64,000 bases of DNA from Alteriqipengyuania halimionae (GTDB lineage Bacteria; Pseudomonadota; Alphaproteobacteria; Sphingomonadales; Sphingomonadaceae): assembly GCF_009827575.1 (NCBI RefSeq), contig NZ_WTYR01000001.1, forward strand, positions 2,515,001-2,579,000, read 5' to 3'. Shown in pieces: positions 7,480 to 18,747 of the stretch; the stretch's first letter is position 1; each line of letters starts with the position of its first letter. Below the pieces are notes generated by a model. It was given only the letters and a program-made list of their open reading frames with translations, was not told the origin of the DNA and did no database searches. Made by a program: the position numbers and the translations under genes.

Positions 7480-10400
7480 ATGAATCTGCGCTATCTCTCT
7501 GCTTGGTCGATCAAGAACCCTGTTGTTCCGCTCGTTTTCTTCGTGGCGCTGACGCTGGCCGGCCTGGTCGCGTTCAGCCGGCTCGAAGTGCAGAACGATC
7601 CGGACATCGAATTTCCGGCGGTCGTGATCTCGATCTCGCAGCCGGGTGCGGCGCCGACCGAGCTCGATTCCCAGATCACCGAGAAGGTCGAGAATTCGCT
7701 CAGTTCGATCGAAGGCATCGAGCGGATGAACAGCTCCGTCTCGGAAGGCAACTCGACCACGTTCATCATGTTCGAGATCGGTCGCGACGTCGACGATCTC
7801 GTCAACGAGGTAAAATCGCAGGTCGACCAGATTCGCGGCGATCTGCCCGACGGGATCATCGAGCCGCGCGTGTTCAAGGCGCGCAACGAAAACACGATTG
7901 CCCGCTATGCGGTGCTTTCCGACGACATGACGATGGAACAGCTCAGCTGGTTCGTCGACGACACGGTGACCAAGCAATTGCTGGCGGTGCCCGGCATGTC
8001 GCAGGCAAGCCGTCGCGGCGGTGTCGATCGGGAGATCCGCGTAATTCTCGATCCGGCGCGGATGCAATCGCTGGGTGTCACCGCGTCGCAGGTCAATTCC
8101 GTGCTGCGGCAGAGCAATCTCGATGCCGGCGGCGGCCAAGCCGAAATCGCCGGATCGCGCCAGGCCGTGCGTGTCCTCGGCAATGCCGCAACTGCCTACG
8201 AGCTTGGCCAGCGCCAGATTTCGCTGGGGGGTGGCCGCACGGTGAAGCTCAGCGACATCGCCGAGGTGCGCGATGGCGAAAGCGAAATCCGGAGCATTTC
8301 GCGCGTCGACGGGCGTCCGGTCGTGACGTTCGGGATTGCGCGTGCTCGCGGAGAATCCGACGTCACCGTCTATGACGAGGCGCAGGTCGTCCTCGCCAAG
8401 ATTGCCGAGGAAAATCCCGGCATCGAATTCGTCGAACTGTTCAACCAGGTCGATTACACCAAGGCGCAGTACAAAAGCTCGATGGCGGCGCTGATCGAAG
8501 GCGCGATCCTGGCCGTCATCGTGGTGTTCTTCTTCCTGCGCGACTGGCGTGCGACGATCATCTCGGCGATCGCCATCCCGCTCTCGGCCATCCCGACCTT
8601 CTTCTTCCTTTACACGATGGGCTTCACGCTCAACCAGATGAGCCTGCTCGCTTTGGGGCTGGTTGCCGGTGTGCTGGTCGACGATGCCATCGTGGAGATC
8701 GAGAACATCGTCCGGCACATGCGCATGGGCAAGTCCGCCTATCAGGCTTCGATCGATGCCGCCGACGAGATCGGGCTGGCGGTCGTCGCCACCAGTTTCT
8801 CGATCGTCGCGGTGTTCCTGCCGGTCGCGATGATGCCGGGTATCGCCGGTCAGTTCTTCCAGAACTTCGGTGTGACCGTGGTCGTCTCGGTGCTGATGAG
8901 CCTCGCCGTCGCGCGCATGATCACGCCGATGCTGGCGGCCTATTTCCTCAAGGAGCACGGCACGGCCGATCACGCCAACGGGCCGTGGATCGATCGCTAT
9001 GCCCGTATCCTCGCCTGGACACTGGACCGCGATAAGGCGCGCGCGATCAAGCAGCGCAAGATCGAGCGGAAGGGGCGTATCGGATTTCTCGGCAAGCTTT
9101 GGGCGCATTTGCGCGGAGACCACCGTGCCTGGATCATGGGGATCGGTCTTCTTTCCTTCATCGTGACGCTCTTCCTGTTCGCGACGACGCCGGCGCAGTT
9201 CTTCCCCAATGTCGATCAGGACACGGCGCGCGCGGAGTTCGAGATGGTGCCGGGTACGACGCTCGAACAGACCACTGCCGTGGCCGAGCAGGTCAATGCG
9301 CTGATCGAGCAACAGCCCGAGGTCGAAAGCACGATCGTGTCGGCCAGCGAGGGCAGCGGGTCGGTATCGATTACGCTCAAGGACGATCGCGAACGCAGCA
9401 GTGAAGAATTCCAGCGTGACATGGCTGTCGCCTTCAGCAAGATTCCCGACGCGCGTATCACCTTTGCCGATTTCCAGGGCGGCGGCGGTGGCGGCAGCGG
9501 CCGTCCGATCAACGTCATGCTGTCGGGTAGCGATCCCGAATTGCTGGAATCTACCGCCCAGACGCTGGTCGAACAGATGGGCACACTCGATGAGCTCGTT
9601 TCTCCGCGGGTCGAGGCCGACCTCCAGCGTCCCGAGCTCATCATCACCCCGCGTGCAGAACTCGCGGCCTCGCTCGGCGTAACGACCTCTGCGCTCAGCC
9701 AGACGATCCGTATCGCCACTATCGGAGAAATCGACCAGAACGCCGCGCGTTTCTCGCTCGCAGGTCGCCAGATCCCGATCCGGGTGATGTTGCCGGAGGA
9801 ATCGCGCGACCGCCTTTCCACCATTCGCAACCTGCCGGTGCAGACGGCTTCGGGCGGCTCCGTGCCGCTAGAGCGGGTGGCCGATATCCGTTTCGGCGCC
9901 GGTCCGACGACGATCCAGCGCGAGGACCGCCAGCGGCGCGTGTTCGTCAGCGCCGATCTCGCGCCGGGTGCTGAAGAAGGCGTTGCAAAGCCGAAGGTGA
10001 ACGAACTGCCGATTTTGCAGAACTTGCCGACCGGTGTGTCGAACGCACCCTCCGGGCAGGATCGCTGGCAGGCAGAGTTCCTGGTGAATTTCCAGATCGC
10101 GCTGCTGACCGGCATCCTCTCGGTCTTCGCGGTGCTGGTGCTGCTCTACCAGCGCCTGATGTCGCCGCTGGTCAATATGGGCTCGCTGCTGCTGGCGCCG
10201 CTCGGCGCGGTGATCGCGATCAAGATGGTGGGGCAGCCGGTTTCGCTGCCGTTCTTCATCGGCCTGCTGCTGCTGCTGGGTATCGTTGCCAAGAACTCGA
10301 TCCTGCTGGTCGACTTCGCAATCGATTCCATGGCCGAGGGCAAGCGCAAATACGATGCCATCATGGAAGCCGGGCGCAAGCGCGCGCAACCGATCGTAAT

Positions 10401-10692
10401 GACGACCGTCGCGATGACCGCCGGCATGGTGCCGACCGCGCTCGCGCTGTCGGGCGACGGGGCCTGGCGCCAGCCGATGGGCGTGGCCGTGATCGGCGGC
10501 TTGATCGTCTCGACCTTCCTCACGCTGCTGATCGTCCCGGCCGGGTTCAGCCTGGCGGACGGCATCGAAAAGCGGGTCGGCCCTTGGCTGCGCACCCGCC
10601 TGCTGAGCTACGATCCGAAAGACGCCGAGAACGCCCGTTATCCGGGGGACCTTGACGACAGGCGGGACAAGGGCGCACTGCCCGCCGAGTGA
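7480..10692 (+). CDS. RND family efflux permease (AcrB/MexB-like superfamily)
   Basis: Proton-driven inner-membrane pump, 1070 residues, the expected size for an RND permease with 12 membrane helices and two large periplasmic loops. The first helix is at about residues 13-30. The TM4 proton-relay acidic pair is D401/D402 in AGVLVDDAIVEIENIV. A second TM4-like repeat gives GLLLLLGIVAKNSILLVDFA near residue 940. The porter-domain motifs PGAAPTELDSQITEKVE and ISLGGGRTVKLSDIAEVRDG are present. A glycine-rich loop (GGGGGSGRP) lies near residue 670. It resembles the MdtB/MuxB and uncharacterised HAE-1 groups more than classical AcrB, so the substrate is unknown. It is co-operonic with the adaptor, and its stop overlaps the DUF445 GTG start (GTGA). 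Confidence 0.94.
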   Translation: MNLRYLSAWSIKNPVVPLVFFVALTLAGLVAFSRLEVQNDPDIEFPAVVISISQPGAAPTELDSQITEKVENSLSSIEGIERMNSSVSEGNSTTFIMFEIGRDVDDLVNEVKSQVDQIRGDLPDGIIEPRVFKARNENTIARYAVLSDDMTMEQLSWFVDDTVTKQLLAVPGMSQASRRGGVDREIRVILDPARMQSLGVTASQVNSVLRQSNLDAGGGQAEIAGSRQAVRVLGNAATAYELGQRQISLGGGRTVKLSDIAEVRDGESEIRSISRVDGRPVVTFGIARARGESDVTVYDEAQVVLAKIAEENPGIEFVELFNQVDYTKAQYKSSMAALIEGAILAVIVVFFFLRDWRATIISAIAIPLSAIPTFFFLYTMGFTLNQMSLLALGLVAGVLVDDAIVEIENIVRHMRMGKSAYQASIDAADEIGLAVVATSFSIVAVFLPVAMMPGIAGQFFQNFGVTVVVSVLMSLAVARMITPMLAAYFLKEHGTADHANGPWIDRYARILAWTLDRDKARAIKQRKIERKGRIGFLGKLWAHLRGDHRAWIMGIGLLSFIVTLFLFATTPAQFFPNVDQDTARAEFEMVPGTTLEQTTAVAEQVNALIEQQPEVESTIVSASEGSGSVSITLKDDRERSSEEFQRDMAVAFSKIPDARITFADFQGGGGGGSGRPINVMLSGSDPELLESTAQTLVEQMGTLDELVSPRVEADLQRPELIITPRAELAASLGVTTSALSQTIRIATIGEIDQNAARFSLAGRQIPIRVMLPEESRDRLSTIRNLPVQTASGGSVPLERVADIRFGAGPTTIQREDRQRRVFVSADLAPGAEEGVAKPKVNELPILQNLPTGVSNAPSGQDRWQAEFLVNFQIALLTGILSVFAVLVLLYQRLMSPLVNMGSLLLAPLGAVIAIKMVGQPVSLPFFIGLLLLLGIVAKNSILLVDFAIDSMAEGKRKYDAIMEAGRKRAQPIVMTTVAMTAGMVPTALALSGDGAWRQPMGVAVIGGLIVSTFLTLLIVPAGFSLADGIEKRVGPWLRTRLLSYDPKDAENARYPGDLDDRRDKGALPAE

Positions 10693-11966
10693 GTGGCAAG
10701 CGTCTGACCCTTAGCCCGAATCCGGGAGCGCCGATCCCGCCCGATCGCGCGCGCCGGATGCGGATCGTGGCCACCGGCATGCTCGCCGTGATGGCGGCGG
10801 TGTTCGTGATCTCGGGCTTCTATCTCGATGCGCATCCCGTCTGGGGCTTCGTCCATGCCTTTGCCGAAGCCGCGATGGTCGGCGGAATTGCGGACTGGTT
10901 CGCGGTGACCGCGCTGTTCCGGCACCCGTTCGGCATCCCGATCCCGCACACCGCGATCATCCCGACAAACAAGGATCGCATCGCCGACACGATGGCGGAT
11001 TTCCTGCGCGACAATTTCCTCACTCCCGCCGTCGTCGCGCGCCGGATGATCGGCATGAACGTGGCCGGTGCGATCGGCGATTTCCTCGACAAGCCGCCCA
11101 AATCGGAAGGCTCGCGGATCGCGGCGGGTGCAGCGAGCCTGTTTGCCGACATGCTCGAATCGCTCGATCCCGAACGGATGGGCGGGCAGGTCCGCGCCGG
11201 GCTGAAGGCCACGCTGTCGCGGATCGAGGTTGCCCCGCCAGCGGGCAAGATGATCGAGGCCGCGATCGTCGACGGTCGCCATCGCCCGCTGATCGATTCG
11301 GTGATCCGCTGGGTCGCGCTCGCGCTGGAGGACAACGAGGATCTCGTGCGCGAGATGATCCATCGCCGCGCCAACACGCTGCTGCGCTTCACCGGGCTGG
11401 ACGAGCGCCTCGCCAATTCGGTGATCGACGGCCTTTACAAGCTGCTCGCCGAAACGCTGGTCGATCCCGAGCATCCGATCCGCACCAAGGTCGAGGAGAG
11501 CCTCGAAAAGCTGGGGCAGGATCTGCAGGATGACCCCGAGCTTCGCGCCAGGGTCGAAAAGGCCAAGAACGATTTGCTCGATAATCCGGCGCTCGGCGAC
11601 TGGTGGCAGGGCGTGTGGGAACGCGCGCGCAGGGCCATGCTCGACACCGCGCGCAATCCCGATCGCGCGATGCAGGGGGAGATCGGCAAGATGGTCCGCG
11701 AACTGGGCAGCGCCCTGTCCAAGGACCCGCGCCTGCAGGTGATGGTCAATCGCTTCGCCCGCCGCACCGCCGTGGGCGTGGCGACCCGCTATGGCGACAA
11801 TATCGTGCGCCTCGTTTCCGAAACCGTGCGCCGCTGGGATGCGCAGACGATCACCGATCGGGTCGAAGGCGCGGTGGGCCGCGATCTCCAGTTCATCCGC
11901 ATCAACGGCACGCTGGTGGGCGGGCTGGTGGGCCTCACGCTGCACGCATTGGGCTACCTGTTCTGA
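10689..11966 (+). CDS. DUF445 domain-containing membrane protein
   Basis: A 425-residue protein of the DUF445 family, function unknown. It has an N-terminal membrane helix at about residues 25-46. The family signature follows directly: GGIADWFAVTALFRHPFGIP then PHTAIIPTNKDRIADTM. A long amphipathic, helix-rich cytoplasmic or peripheral region follows, and a hydrophobic C-terminal segment (GLVGLTLHALGYLF) probably re-enters the membrane. The GTG at 10689 overlaps the last bases of the RND permease, so translation is likely coupled. Whether it works with the pump is unknown. The stop overlaps the upstream boundary of the acetyltransferase frame. Confidence 0.88.
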   Translation: MSGKRLTLSPNPGAPIPPDRARRMRIVATGMLAVMAAVFVISGFYLDAHPVWGFVHAFAEAAMVGGIADWFAVTALFRHPFGIPIPHTAIIPTNKDRIADTMADFLRDNFLTPAVVARRMIGMNVAGAIGDFLDKPPKSEGSRIAAGAASLFADMLESLDPERMGGQVRAGLKATLSRIEVAPPAGKMIEAAIVDGRHRPLIDSVIRWVALALEDNEDLVREMIHRRANTLLRFTGLDERLANSVIDGLYKLLAETLVDPEHPIRTKVEESLEKLGQDLQDDPELRARVEKAKNDLLDNPALGDWWQGVWERARRAMLDTARNPDRAMQGEIGKMVRELGSALSKDPRLQVMVNRFARRTAVGVATRYGDNIVRLVSETVRRWDAQTITDRVEGAVGRDLQFIRINGTLVGGLVGLTLHALGYLF

Positions 11967-11983
11967 CGGATCGGCCGCATCTC

Positions 11984-12508
11984 GTGACGGAGCGGCTCGA
12001 TCTGCGCCTGCCGACCCGCGACGACATCGCGCCAATGCACGCGATCGTCAGCCACCCCGATACACAACGCTTCCTCGGCCCGCCCGACGATTTCGCAGCC
12101 CACTATGTGCGCTCGCAGCGCAATGCCGGCAGCTGGTTCCTGTCCGGCTACGGCATTTTCATCGTGCGCGAGCGCGAGAGCGGAAACGTGATCGGCAATT
12201 GCGGCGTGTTCCACACCTATCGCGGCCTGGGCGCGGATATGGACGACGGCCCCGAAGCGGGCTGGATCATCGATGCCGCCTATGCGGGCAAGGGCTATGC
12301 CCGCGAAGCGATGGAGGCGGCGCTGGCCTGGTTCGACAAGACCCACGGCCCGCAGCGCATCACCGCCATGATCGAGCCGGGCAATGTGGCGAGCTTCGCG
12401 CTGGCTGCGCACTTGGGCTTCCACGCGTTTCGCAAGGCGGCGATGGAAGGCGTGGACCTGGTACTGCTGGAGCGGCTGCCTCAGCAACGGCGGGCAGAGA
12501 CCACCTAG
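11984..12508 (+). CDS. GNAT family N-acetyltransferase (RimJ/RimL-like)
   Basis: Transfers an acetyl group from acetyl-CoA to an amine; the substrate is unknown. About 174 residues with the typical opening VTERLDLRLPTRDDIAPMH, central strands GNVIGNCGVFH and EAGWIIDAAYAGKGYAREAM (the acetyl-CoA pyrophosphate-binding motif A, variant of Q/RxxGxG/A), and the C-terminal NVASFALAAHLGFHAFRK. The start is uncertain. The GTG at 11984 gives a normal GNAT N-terminus, while a CTG at 11963 would overlap the DUF445 stop and add seven residues. Starts further upstream would read through DUF445 in another frame. It is probably the last gene of the RND/DUF445 operon and is followed by a terminator. Confidence 0.85.
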   Translation: MTERLDLRLPTRDDIAPMHAIVSHPDTQRFLGPPDDFAAHYVRSQRNAGSWFLSGYGIFIVRERESGNVIGNCGVFHTYRGLGADMDDGPEAGWIIDAAYAGKGYAREAMEAALAWFDKTHGPQRITAMIEPGNVASFALAAHLGFHAFRKAAMEGVDLVLLERLPQQRRAETT

Positions 12509-12574
12509 TCCATCCGGTCGAGGACCCGTCGCGCGCGCGATGGCTATTCTGGAAATCGATCGCCTAGCAACCAT

Positions 12575-12618
12575 GCAAAGAGCCCCCCGGCACCCAAGAG
12601 TGTCGGAGGGCTCTTTGC
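12575..12618. terminator. Bidirectional terminator between the GNAT gene and etfA
   Basis: Long inverted repeat: GCAAAGAGCCC (12575-12585) pairs with GGGCTCTTTGC (12608-12618), with CAC/GTG nested inside. Both directions end in an A/T-rich run (CTTTGC or GCAAAG), suitable for ending the two convergent transcripts. Confidence 0.75.
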
Positions 12619-12636
12619 GTCAGCCTGAAGGCCGGA

Positions 12637-13569
12637 TCAGAGCTTTTCGGTGAGCTCCGGCACCGCGTTGAAGAGGTCCGCGACCAGGCCGATATCGGCG
12701 ACCTGGAAGATCGGCGCGTCCTCGTCCTTGTTGATCGCGACGATGGTCTTGGAATCCTTCATGCCGGCAAGGTGCTGGATCGCGCCCGAAATGCCGATCG
12801 CGATATAGACGTCCGGTGCCACGATCTTGCCGGTCTGGCCGACCTGGTAGTCGTTGGGCACATAGCCCGCATCGACCGCGGCGCGGCTCGCGCCCACGCC
12901 AGCGCCAAGCTTGTCGGCGAGGGGCATGATGTATTCCTCGAACGTCGCAGCATCCTTCAGCGCGCGGCCGCCCGATACGATGATGCTGGCGCTGGTCAGT
13001 TCGGGGCGATCGCCGCCTTCGGCGATTTCCTGGCTGACGAAGGTGGAGATACCCGCATCGCCAGGACCGGTGATCGCTTCGATCTCGCCCGAACCCCCTT
13101 CGGCGACGGCCTTGTCGAAAGCGGTGCCGCGCACGGTGATGACGAGCTTTTCGTCCGAGCTTTCGACGGTCGCGATCGCGTTGCCGGCATAGATCGGGCG
13201 GGTGAAGGTCTTGTCGCCTTCGACAGACAGGATGTCCGAAATCTGCATGACGTCGAGCCCGGCGGCAACGCGCGGGGCGATGTTCTTGCCGGTGGTGGTG
13301 GCCGGCGCGAGAAACGCGTCGTGATGGCCCATCTGGTCGACGATCAGCGGCGCGACATTCTCGGCCAGCTGGTGCTCATAGGCGGCATCGTCGGCGACAT
13401 GGACCTTGCCCACGCCTTCGATCTTGGCGGCGGCTTCTGCCACCGCGCCGCAATCCTTGCCCGCGACGAGCAGGTGCACTTCGCCCAGTTTCGAAGCTGC
13501 GGTGACGGCGGCGAGCGTGGCGTCGCCGAGTGTCTTGTTGTCGTGATCGACCAGTACGAGAGTCTTCAT
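12637..13569 (-). CDS. etfA: Electron transfer flavoprotein alpha subunit
   Basis: FAD-binding subunit of ETF, which carries electrons from acyl-CoA and other dehydrogenases to ETF:quinone oxidoreductase and hence to the bc1 complex. The 310-residue protein has the N-terminal ETF fold ([20 protein letters not shown]). The C-terminal FAD domain has [48 protein letters not shown] and [19 protein letters not shown]. Length is normal. It lies 19 bases downstream of etfB in the usual etfBA order and is closed by the bidirectional terminator at 12575. There is a clear start at 13569 with AGGACAGAGAT upstream. Confidence 0.97.
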   Translation of the reverse strand: MKTLVLVDHDNKTLGDATLAAVTAASKLGEVHLLVAGKDCGAVAEAAAKIEGVGKVHVADDAAYEHQLAENVAPLIVDQMGHHDAFLAPATTTGKNIAPRVAAGLDVMQISDILSVEGDKTFTRPIYAGNAIATVESSDEKLVITVRGTAFDKAVAEGGSGEIEAITGPGDAGISTFVSQEIAEGGDRPELTSASIIVSGGRALKDAATFEEYIMPLADKLGAGVGASRAAVDAGYVPNDYQVGQTGKIVAPDVYIAIGISGAIQHLAGMKDSKTIVAINKDEDAPIFQVADIGLVADLFNAVPELTEKL

Positions 13570-13588
13570 ATCTCTGTCCTCGAAATTC

Positions 13589-14335
13589 TTAAGCGACGCC
13601 GAGCGCCTTCAACTTGGTGACGAGCGCATCGACATCCTCGACCTTTTCGCCAGCCTGGCGAACCGGCGGCTCGGAGACGTTGGTGGTCTTGAGCCGGGGT
13701 GCGGTGTCGACGCCGAAATCGGCCGGGCTCTTGGTGTCGAGCGGCTTCTTCTTGGCCTTCATGATGTTGGGCAGCGAGGCGTAACGCGGCTCGTTGAGGC
13801 GCAGGTCGGTGGTAACGATGGCGGGCAGGGTCAGCTTGACCGTTTCGAGACCGCCGTCGATTTCGCGCTTCACGGTCACGCTGTCGCCGTCCACCTCGAC
13901 GGTGTTGGCGAAGGTGCCCTGCGGACGGCCCATCAGGGTCGCCAGCATCTGGCCGGTCTGGTTCGAATCGTCGTCGATCGCCTGCTTGCCGAGGATCACG
14001 AGACCGGGCTCTTCCTCTTCGGCGATCGCTTTCAGGATCTTGGCCACGGCGAGCGGTTCGACCGCATCATCGGTTTCGACCAGGATCGCGCGGTCGGCAC
14101 CCATGGCGAGCGCGGTGCGCAGCGTTTCCTGCGCCTTGGCCGGGCCGATCGACACGGCCACTACTTCGTCGGCCTTGCCCGATTCCTTGATCTTGATCGC
14201 TTCTTCGACGGCGATTTCGTCGAACGGGTTCATGCTCATCTTGACGTTGGCGAGATCGACGCCGGAGCCGTCCGCCTTGACGCGGGGCTTCACGTTGTAA
14301 TCGATCACCCGTTTGACGGGGACGAGGATTTTCAT
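13589..14335 (-). CDS. etfB: Electron transfer flavoprotein beta subunit
   Basis: Partner of EtfA. The 248-residue protein binds AMP and forms the alpha-beta heterodimer. The start [20 protein letters not shown] is diagnostic of bacterial EtfB. Also seen are [35 protein letters not shown] and the ETF-beta signature region [20 protein letters not shown]. The C-terminus contains the conserved [19 protein letters not shown] recognition loop that docks onto dehydrogenases. It is transcribed with etfA (19-base gap). It lies 105 bases downstream of sucC on the same strand, separated by a weak hairpin. Confidence 0.97.
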   Translation of the reverse strand: MKILVPVKRVIDYNVKPRVKADGSGVDLANVKMSMNPFDEIAVEEAIKIKESGKADEVVAVSIGPAKAQETLRTALAMGADRAILVETDDAVEPLAVAKILKAIAEEEEPGLVILGKQAIDDDSNQTGQMLATLMGRPQGTFANTVEVDGDSVTVKREIDGGLETVKLTLPAIVTTDLRLNEPRYASLPNIMKAKKKPLDTKSPADFGVDTAPRLKTTNVSEPPVRQAGEKVEDVDALVTKLKALGVA

Positions 14336-14395
14336 GGGTTCAGGTCCTTCGTTGAAACGATGTCGCGGGGTTTAGCCGCTCGATTAAACAATGAT

Positions 14396-14425
14396 GGGCG
14401 CGCCTTCGCGTTCCGGGGCGCGCCC
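14396..14425 (-). terminator. Possible terminator between sucC and etfB
   Basis: Inverted repeat GGGCGCGCC (14396-14404) and GGCGCGCCC (14417-14425). On the minus strand it is followed by ATCATTGTTTAATC, a moderately T-rich tract. It would end the sucC transcript before etfB, or act as an attenuator. Confidence 0.45.
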
Positions 14426-14440
14426 GTCAAGAACTGCCGC

Positions 14441-15640
<1,200 letters not shown>

Positions 15641-15744
15641 GAGGAGGGTCTCTCTCTTGAAAGAGTCGGGAAAGGGTTTGCGCCGCGCCTTCGCATATGC
15701 GGCGCGGCTTGAAAAGTGCGCGGTTACGCCGCAGCGGTGTTGCG

Positions 15745-16545
15745 ATGCTCACGACAGCCGACCTGACACCGATTCTGCGCGAAGCAGGTGCCCTCGCCAT
15801 GGCGCAATGGCCGGGGGTCGGCCAGACGGTCGAATCCTGGGAAAAGGGTCCCGGCGACCGGGTGAGCGAAGCCGATCTGGCGGTCGATGCCTTCCTCAAG
15901 CAGCGCCTCGGCGCACTCGCGCCCGATGCCGGGTGGCTGTCCGAGGAAACGGTCGACGACACGGCGCGGGCCGAGAGGCGGCGGTGCTGGGTGGTCGATC
16001 CGATCGATGGAACGCGCGATTTTCTCCGCGGCCGCGCGGGCTGGTGCGTTTCGGTCGCGCTGGTCGAGGATGGCGAGCCGGTCCTGGCCGGACTCGAGGC
16101 TCCGGCGCGCGATGAGGTCTGGATTGCAGCGAAGGGCGAGGGCGCCTTCCGCAATGGCGAGCGCCTACGCTGTTCGGATTGCGCCGAGCTGGTGGGCGCG
16201 CGCGTGCCGATCCACGATCTGCCCAAGAGCGAGCGCGATCTCACCAAGGTGTTCCAGCCCAATTCGATTGCGCTGCGCCTCGCCATGGTGGCGGCGGGCG
16301 AAGCCGACATGGTGCTGACGATGCGCTGGGGAGCGGAGTGGGATCTTGCCGCTGCCGTGCTGCTGGCGCGCGAGGCGGGGGCTATCTCGACCGCCGCGAC
16401 CGGCGAGCCCTATCGCTTCAACAAGCCGGACCCGCGCATTTTCGGAACACTTACGACAACGCCGGCCCTGCACGGACCGGCGCTGGAGCGTTGGGGCGGT
16501 AGGGCGCGCGATATCGCCGAGGACACCGCGCACCCGTCCCAGTGA
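15745..16545 (+). CDS. Inositol monophosphatase-superfamily phosphatase, CysQ-like
   Basis: Mg-dependent phosphatase of the IMPase/FBPase superfamily. It most resembles 3'(2'),5'-bisphosphate nucleotidases (CysQ), which remove PAP from sulfate assimilation. The 266-residue protein carries the metal-binding Glu pair in WLSEETVDD, the superfamily motif [14 protein letters not shown], and the second motif [18 protein letters not shown] (one residue longer than the usual GAWDLA). The ATG at 15745 is chosen over 15697 because the superfamily domain begins immediately after it ([14 protein letters not shown]). It is divergent from sucC and convergent with the OmpA-family gene, stops three bases apart. 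Specificity (PAP versus inositol phosphate) is inferred. Confidence 0.85.
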   Translation: MLTTADLTPILREAGALAMAQWPGVGQTVESWEKGPGDRVSEADLAVDAFLKQRLGALAPDAGWLSEETVDDTARAERRRCWVVDPIDGTRDFLRGRAGWCVSVALVEDGEPVLAGLEAPARDEVWIAAKGEGAFRNGERLRCSDCAELVGARVPIHDLPKSERDLTKVFQPNSIALRLAMVAAGEADMVLTMRWGAEWDLAAAVLLAREAGAISTAATGEPYRFNKPDPRIFGTLTTTPALHGPALERWGGRARDIAEDTAHPSQ

Positions 16546-16548
16546 GGC

Positions 16549-17232
16549 TTACTGCTGCGACTGCGCTTCGGAGACGTCGTCTTCGGTGATCGGGATGATC
16601 TTGATTTCGACGCGGCGATTGCGCTGCCGGCCCGCTTCGGTGCCATTGTCGGCGACTGGCTGCGTTTCGCCGAAGCCCTGCGTCATGATGCGGCGGCTGT
16701 CGACACCGCGCGCGATCAGGTAGTCGGCGACAGCTTTGGCGCGACGTTCAGAGAGGGCCTGGTTGAACGAATCCGAACCGGTCGAATCGGTATGTCCGTA
16801 GACGTCGATAAGGCTGTTGGGATATTCGATCATGCTCTGCGCAACATTGTCGAGCGTGTTGCGGAAGCTCGGCTTCAGGGTCGAACTGCCGACATCGAAG
16901 GTGACGCCGTCGGGCAGATTGACGAGGATCGATTCGCCGTCGCTGGTAACGTCGACGCCCGATCCGGCAGTCTGCTCTTTCAGTTCCTTGATCTGCTGGT
17001 CCATCTTGTAGCCGACCACACCGCCGGCAACGCCGCCGATGCCCGCGCCAACGATACGCGCGGTCTTGCCGCCGATCAGGCCGCCGAGAAGATACCCGGC
17101 GAGCGCGCCGCCGGCACCGAGGCCCGCGGTACGCGACCAGGTCTTTTCACCCGTATTGGGATCGGTGACACAGCCCACAGTGACGAGCGAAAGGCCGCAG
17201 GCGGCCGCGATTGCGAATTTGGGTGATTTCAT
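16549..17232 (-). CDS. OmpA family lipoprotein with glycine-zipper segment (YiaD-like)
   Basis: An envelope protein of 227 residues predicted to anchor the outer membrane to peptidoglycan. The N-terminal signal has a lipobox-like LVTVGCVTDP. Next comes a glycine-zipper region at about residues 36-75 (GLGAGGALAGYLLGGLIGG, then GAGIGGVAGGVVGYKMDQQ). The C-terminal OmpA domain has the peptidoglycan-binding motif YGHTDSTGSDSFNQALSERR and ends with QRNRRVEIKI. The start at 17232 gives the signal peptide and has AAAAGGATAAAAAC upstream; the longer frame to 17427 is rejected. Its position is monocistronic and convergent with the CysQ-like gene. Confidence 0.9.
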   Translation of the reverse strand: MKSPKFAIAAACGLSLVTVGCVTDPNTGEKTWSRTAGLGAGGALAGYLLGGLIGGKTARIVGAGIGGVAGGVVGYKMDQQIKELKEQTAGSGVDVTSDGESILVNLPDGVTFDVGSSTLKPSFRNTLDNVAQSMIEYPNSLIDVYGHTDSTGSDSFNQALSERRAKAVADYLIARGVDSRRIMTQGFGETQPVADNGTEAGRQRNRRVEIKIIPITEDDVSEAQSQQ

Positions 17233-17371
17233 GTTTTTATCCTTTTCCCGTGGGCGCGCCCGATACTTGCGGGGCGGACCCGTCAAATAAGGGTCGGTTG
17301 TGGAAACGCTCGCGCCGCATGGGCGTTCCAATCCTTTCCACCTCCACCAACTTTCTGCTAGCGATATCCGC

Positions 17372-18694
17372 GTGACACCCTTTCCCTGGGCAGATTTGGC
17401 AATCATCGTGGCGCTCGTCGTCCTCAATGGCCTGTTCGCGGCAAGCGAACTGGCGATCGTTTCCGCGCGGCGGGCGCGGCTGAAAGTGGCGATCGACGAG
17501 GGCCGGGCCGGCGCGAAGCAGGCGCTTCAGCTGGCCGAATCGCCGGGCAAGTTCCTTTCGACCGTCCAGATCGGCATCAGCCTGGTCGCGATCATCGCCG
17601 GTGCCTATTCGGGTTCGAGCCTTGGCGGGCCGGTCGGCGAAAGGCTCGCCGCGCTGGGCGTCCCGCTCGAATATGCCGACAATGCCGGATTCGCGCTGGT
17701 GATCCTGCTGGTGACCTATGCCAGCCTGGTGGTCGGCGAGTTGGTGCCCAAGCAGCTGGCGCTGCGCGCACCCGAAAAACTCGCGATGCTCGCCGCGCCG
17801 CCGATGTCGTTCCTCGCCCGGCTCGCCGCGCCGCTCGTCTGGTTGCTGGAGCGATCCTCGGGCCTGCTGCTGCGACTGTTCGGCGCCAAGCGCTCGGACG
17901 AGAACCAGCTGACCGATGAAGAGCTGCACATGATCTTCGCCGAGGCCACGCGCAGCGGCGTGCTCGAAGAGGAAGAGCGCGCGATCATGACCGGGATCAT
18001 GCGGCTCGCGGATCGCCCAGTCCGCGAAGTGATGACCCCGCGCACCGAGATCGACTGGATCGATGCCGATGCCTCGCTGGAGGATATCAAGGCCGCGATC
18101 GCCGATTCGCCGCATTCGCTGATGCCCGTCGCCAAGGGTTCGCCCGACGATGTGATCGGCGTGGTCAAGACGCGCGAAGTCCTCGCCCAGATCGTCGACG
18201 GCCGGGTGCCGCAACTCGCCTCGCTGATGGCGCGGGCCGAGGTCGTGCCCGACCAGCTCGATTCGATCGACGCGTTGCGGATGCTCCAGCAATCGGACGT
18301 CGCGATGGCGATGGTGCACGACGAATACGGCCACCTCGACGGGATCGTGACCCCGGCGGACCTGCTGCAGGCGCTGGTCGGTGAATTTGCCAGCGACCGC
18401 GATCTGGGCGACGGTCCGCAAGTGGTCGAGCGCGAGGACGGTTCGCTGCTCGTCTCGGGCGCGATGCCCGCCGATGCGCTGGCCGAGCGTCTGGGCATGA
18501 CCCTGCCAGACGAACGCGAATACGCAACCGCCGCTGGCTATGTCCTCGCGATGATGAAGCAGATCCCGCAAGCCGGCGAGTTCTTCGAGGACGAGGGCTG
18601 GCGGATCGAGGTCGTCGATATGGATGGCAGGAAGATCGACAAGCTGCTGGTCACGCGGGTCGAACCCGAGCCGGAGAGCGCTGTCGAGGAGTAG
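17372..18694 (+). CDS. CorC/CNNM-type hemolysin-family membrane protein with CBS pair
   Basis: A 440-residue protein of the DUF21/CNNM-CBS-CorC_HlyC architecture, implicated in Mg/Co homeostasis. The N-terminal DUF21 domain has membrane segments at about residues 8-28, 65-85 and 105-125, with the family motif NGLFAASELAIVSARRARL. The cytoplasmic part has two CBS domains (IMRLADRPVREVMTPRTEI and VRALMVHDEYGHLDGIVTPA-like segments). It ends in a transporter-associated CorC_HlyC domain (EYATAAGYVLAMMKQIPQ). The chosen GTG at 17372 gives the normal MTPFPWADLAIIV start; the GTG at 17300 adds 24 non-family residues. Stop at 18694, then the hairpin-rich intergenic repeat. Confidence 0.88.
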   Translation: MTPFPWADLAIIVALVVLNGLFAASELAIVSARRARLKVAIDEGRAGAKQALQLAESPGKFLSTVQIGISLVAIIAGAYSGSSLGGPVGERLAALGVPLEYADNAGFALVILLVTYASLVVGELVPKQLALRAPEKLAMLAAPPMSFLARLAAPLVWLLERSSGLLLRLFGAKRSDENQLTDEELHMIFAEATRSGVLEEEERAIMTGIMRLADRPVREVMTPRTEIDWIDADASLEDIKAAIADSPHSLMPVAKGSPDDVIGVVKTREVLAQIVDGRVPQLASLMARAEVVPDQLDSIDALRMLQQSDVAMAMVHDEYGHLDGIVTPADLLQALVGEFASDRDLGDGPQVVEREDGSLLVSGAMPADALAERLGMTLPDEREYATAAGYVLAMMKQIPQAGEFFEDEGWRIEVVDMDGRKIDKLLVTRVEPEPESAVEE

Positions 18695-18747
18695 GGCGCG
18701 TCGGGTGTGTTGAGTTTTGTGGTTACGCCCATGCGGCGCTTGCGCTT

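Noticed and set aside
7351-9312. Long minus-strand ORF (653 codons) opposite the RND permease
   Set aside because: It is antisense to a clear RND gene, rich in Arg/His/Asp from GC-biased third positions, and shows no family motif.
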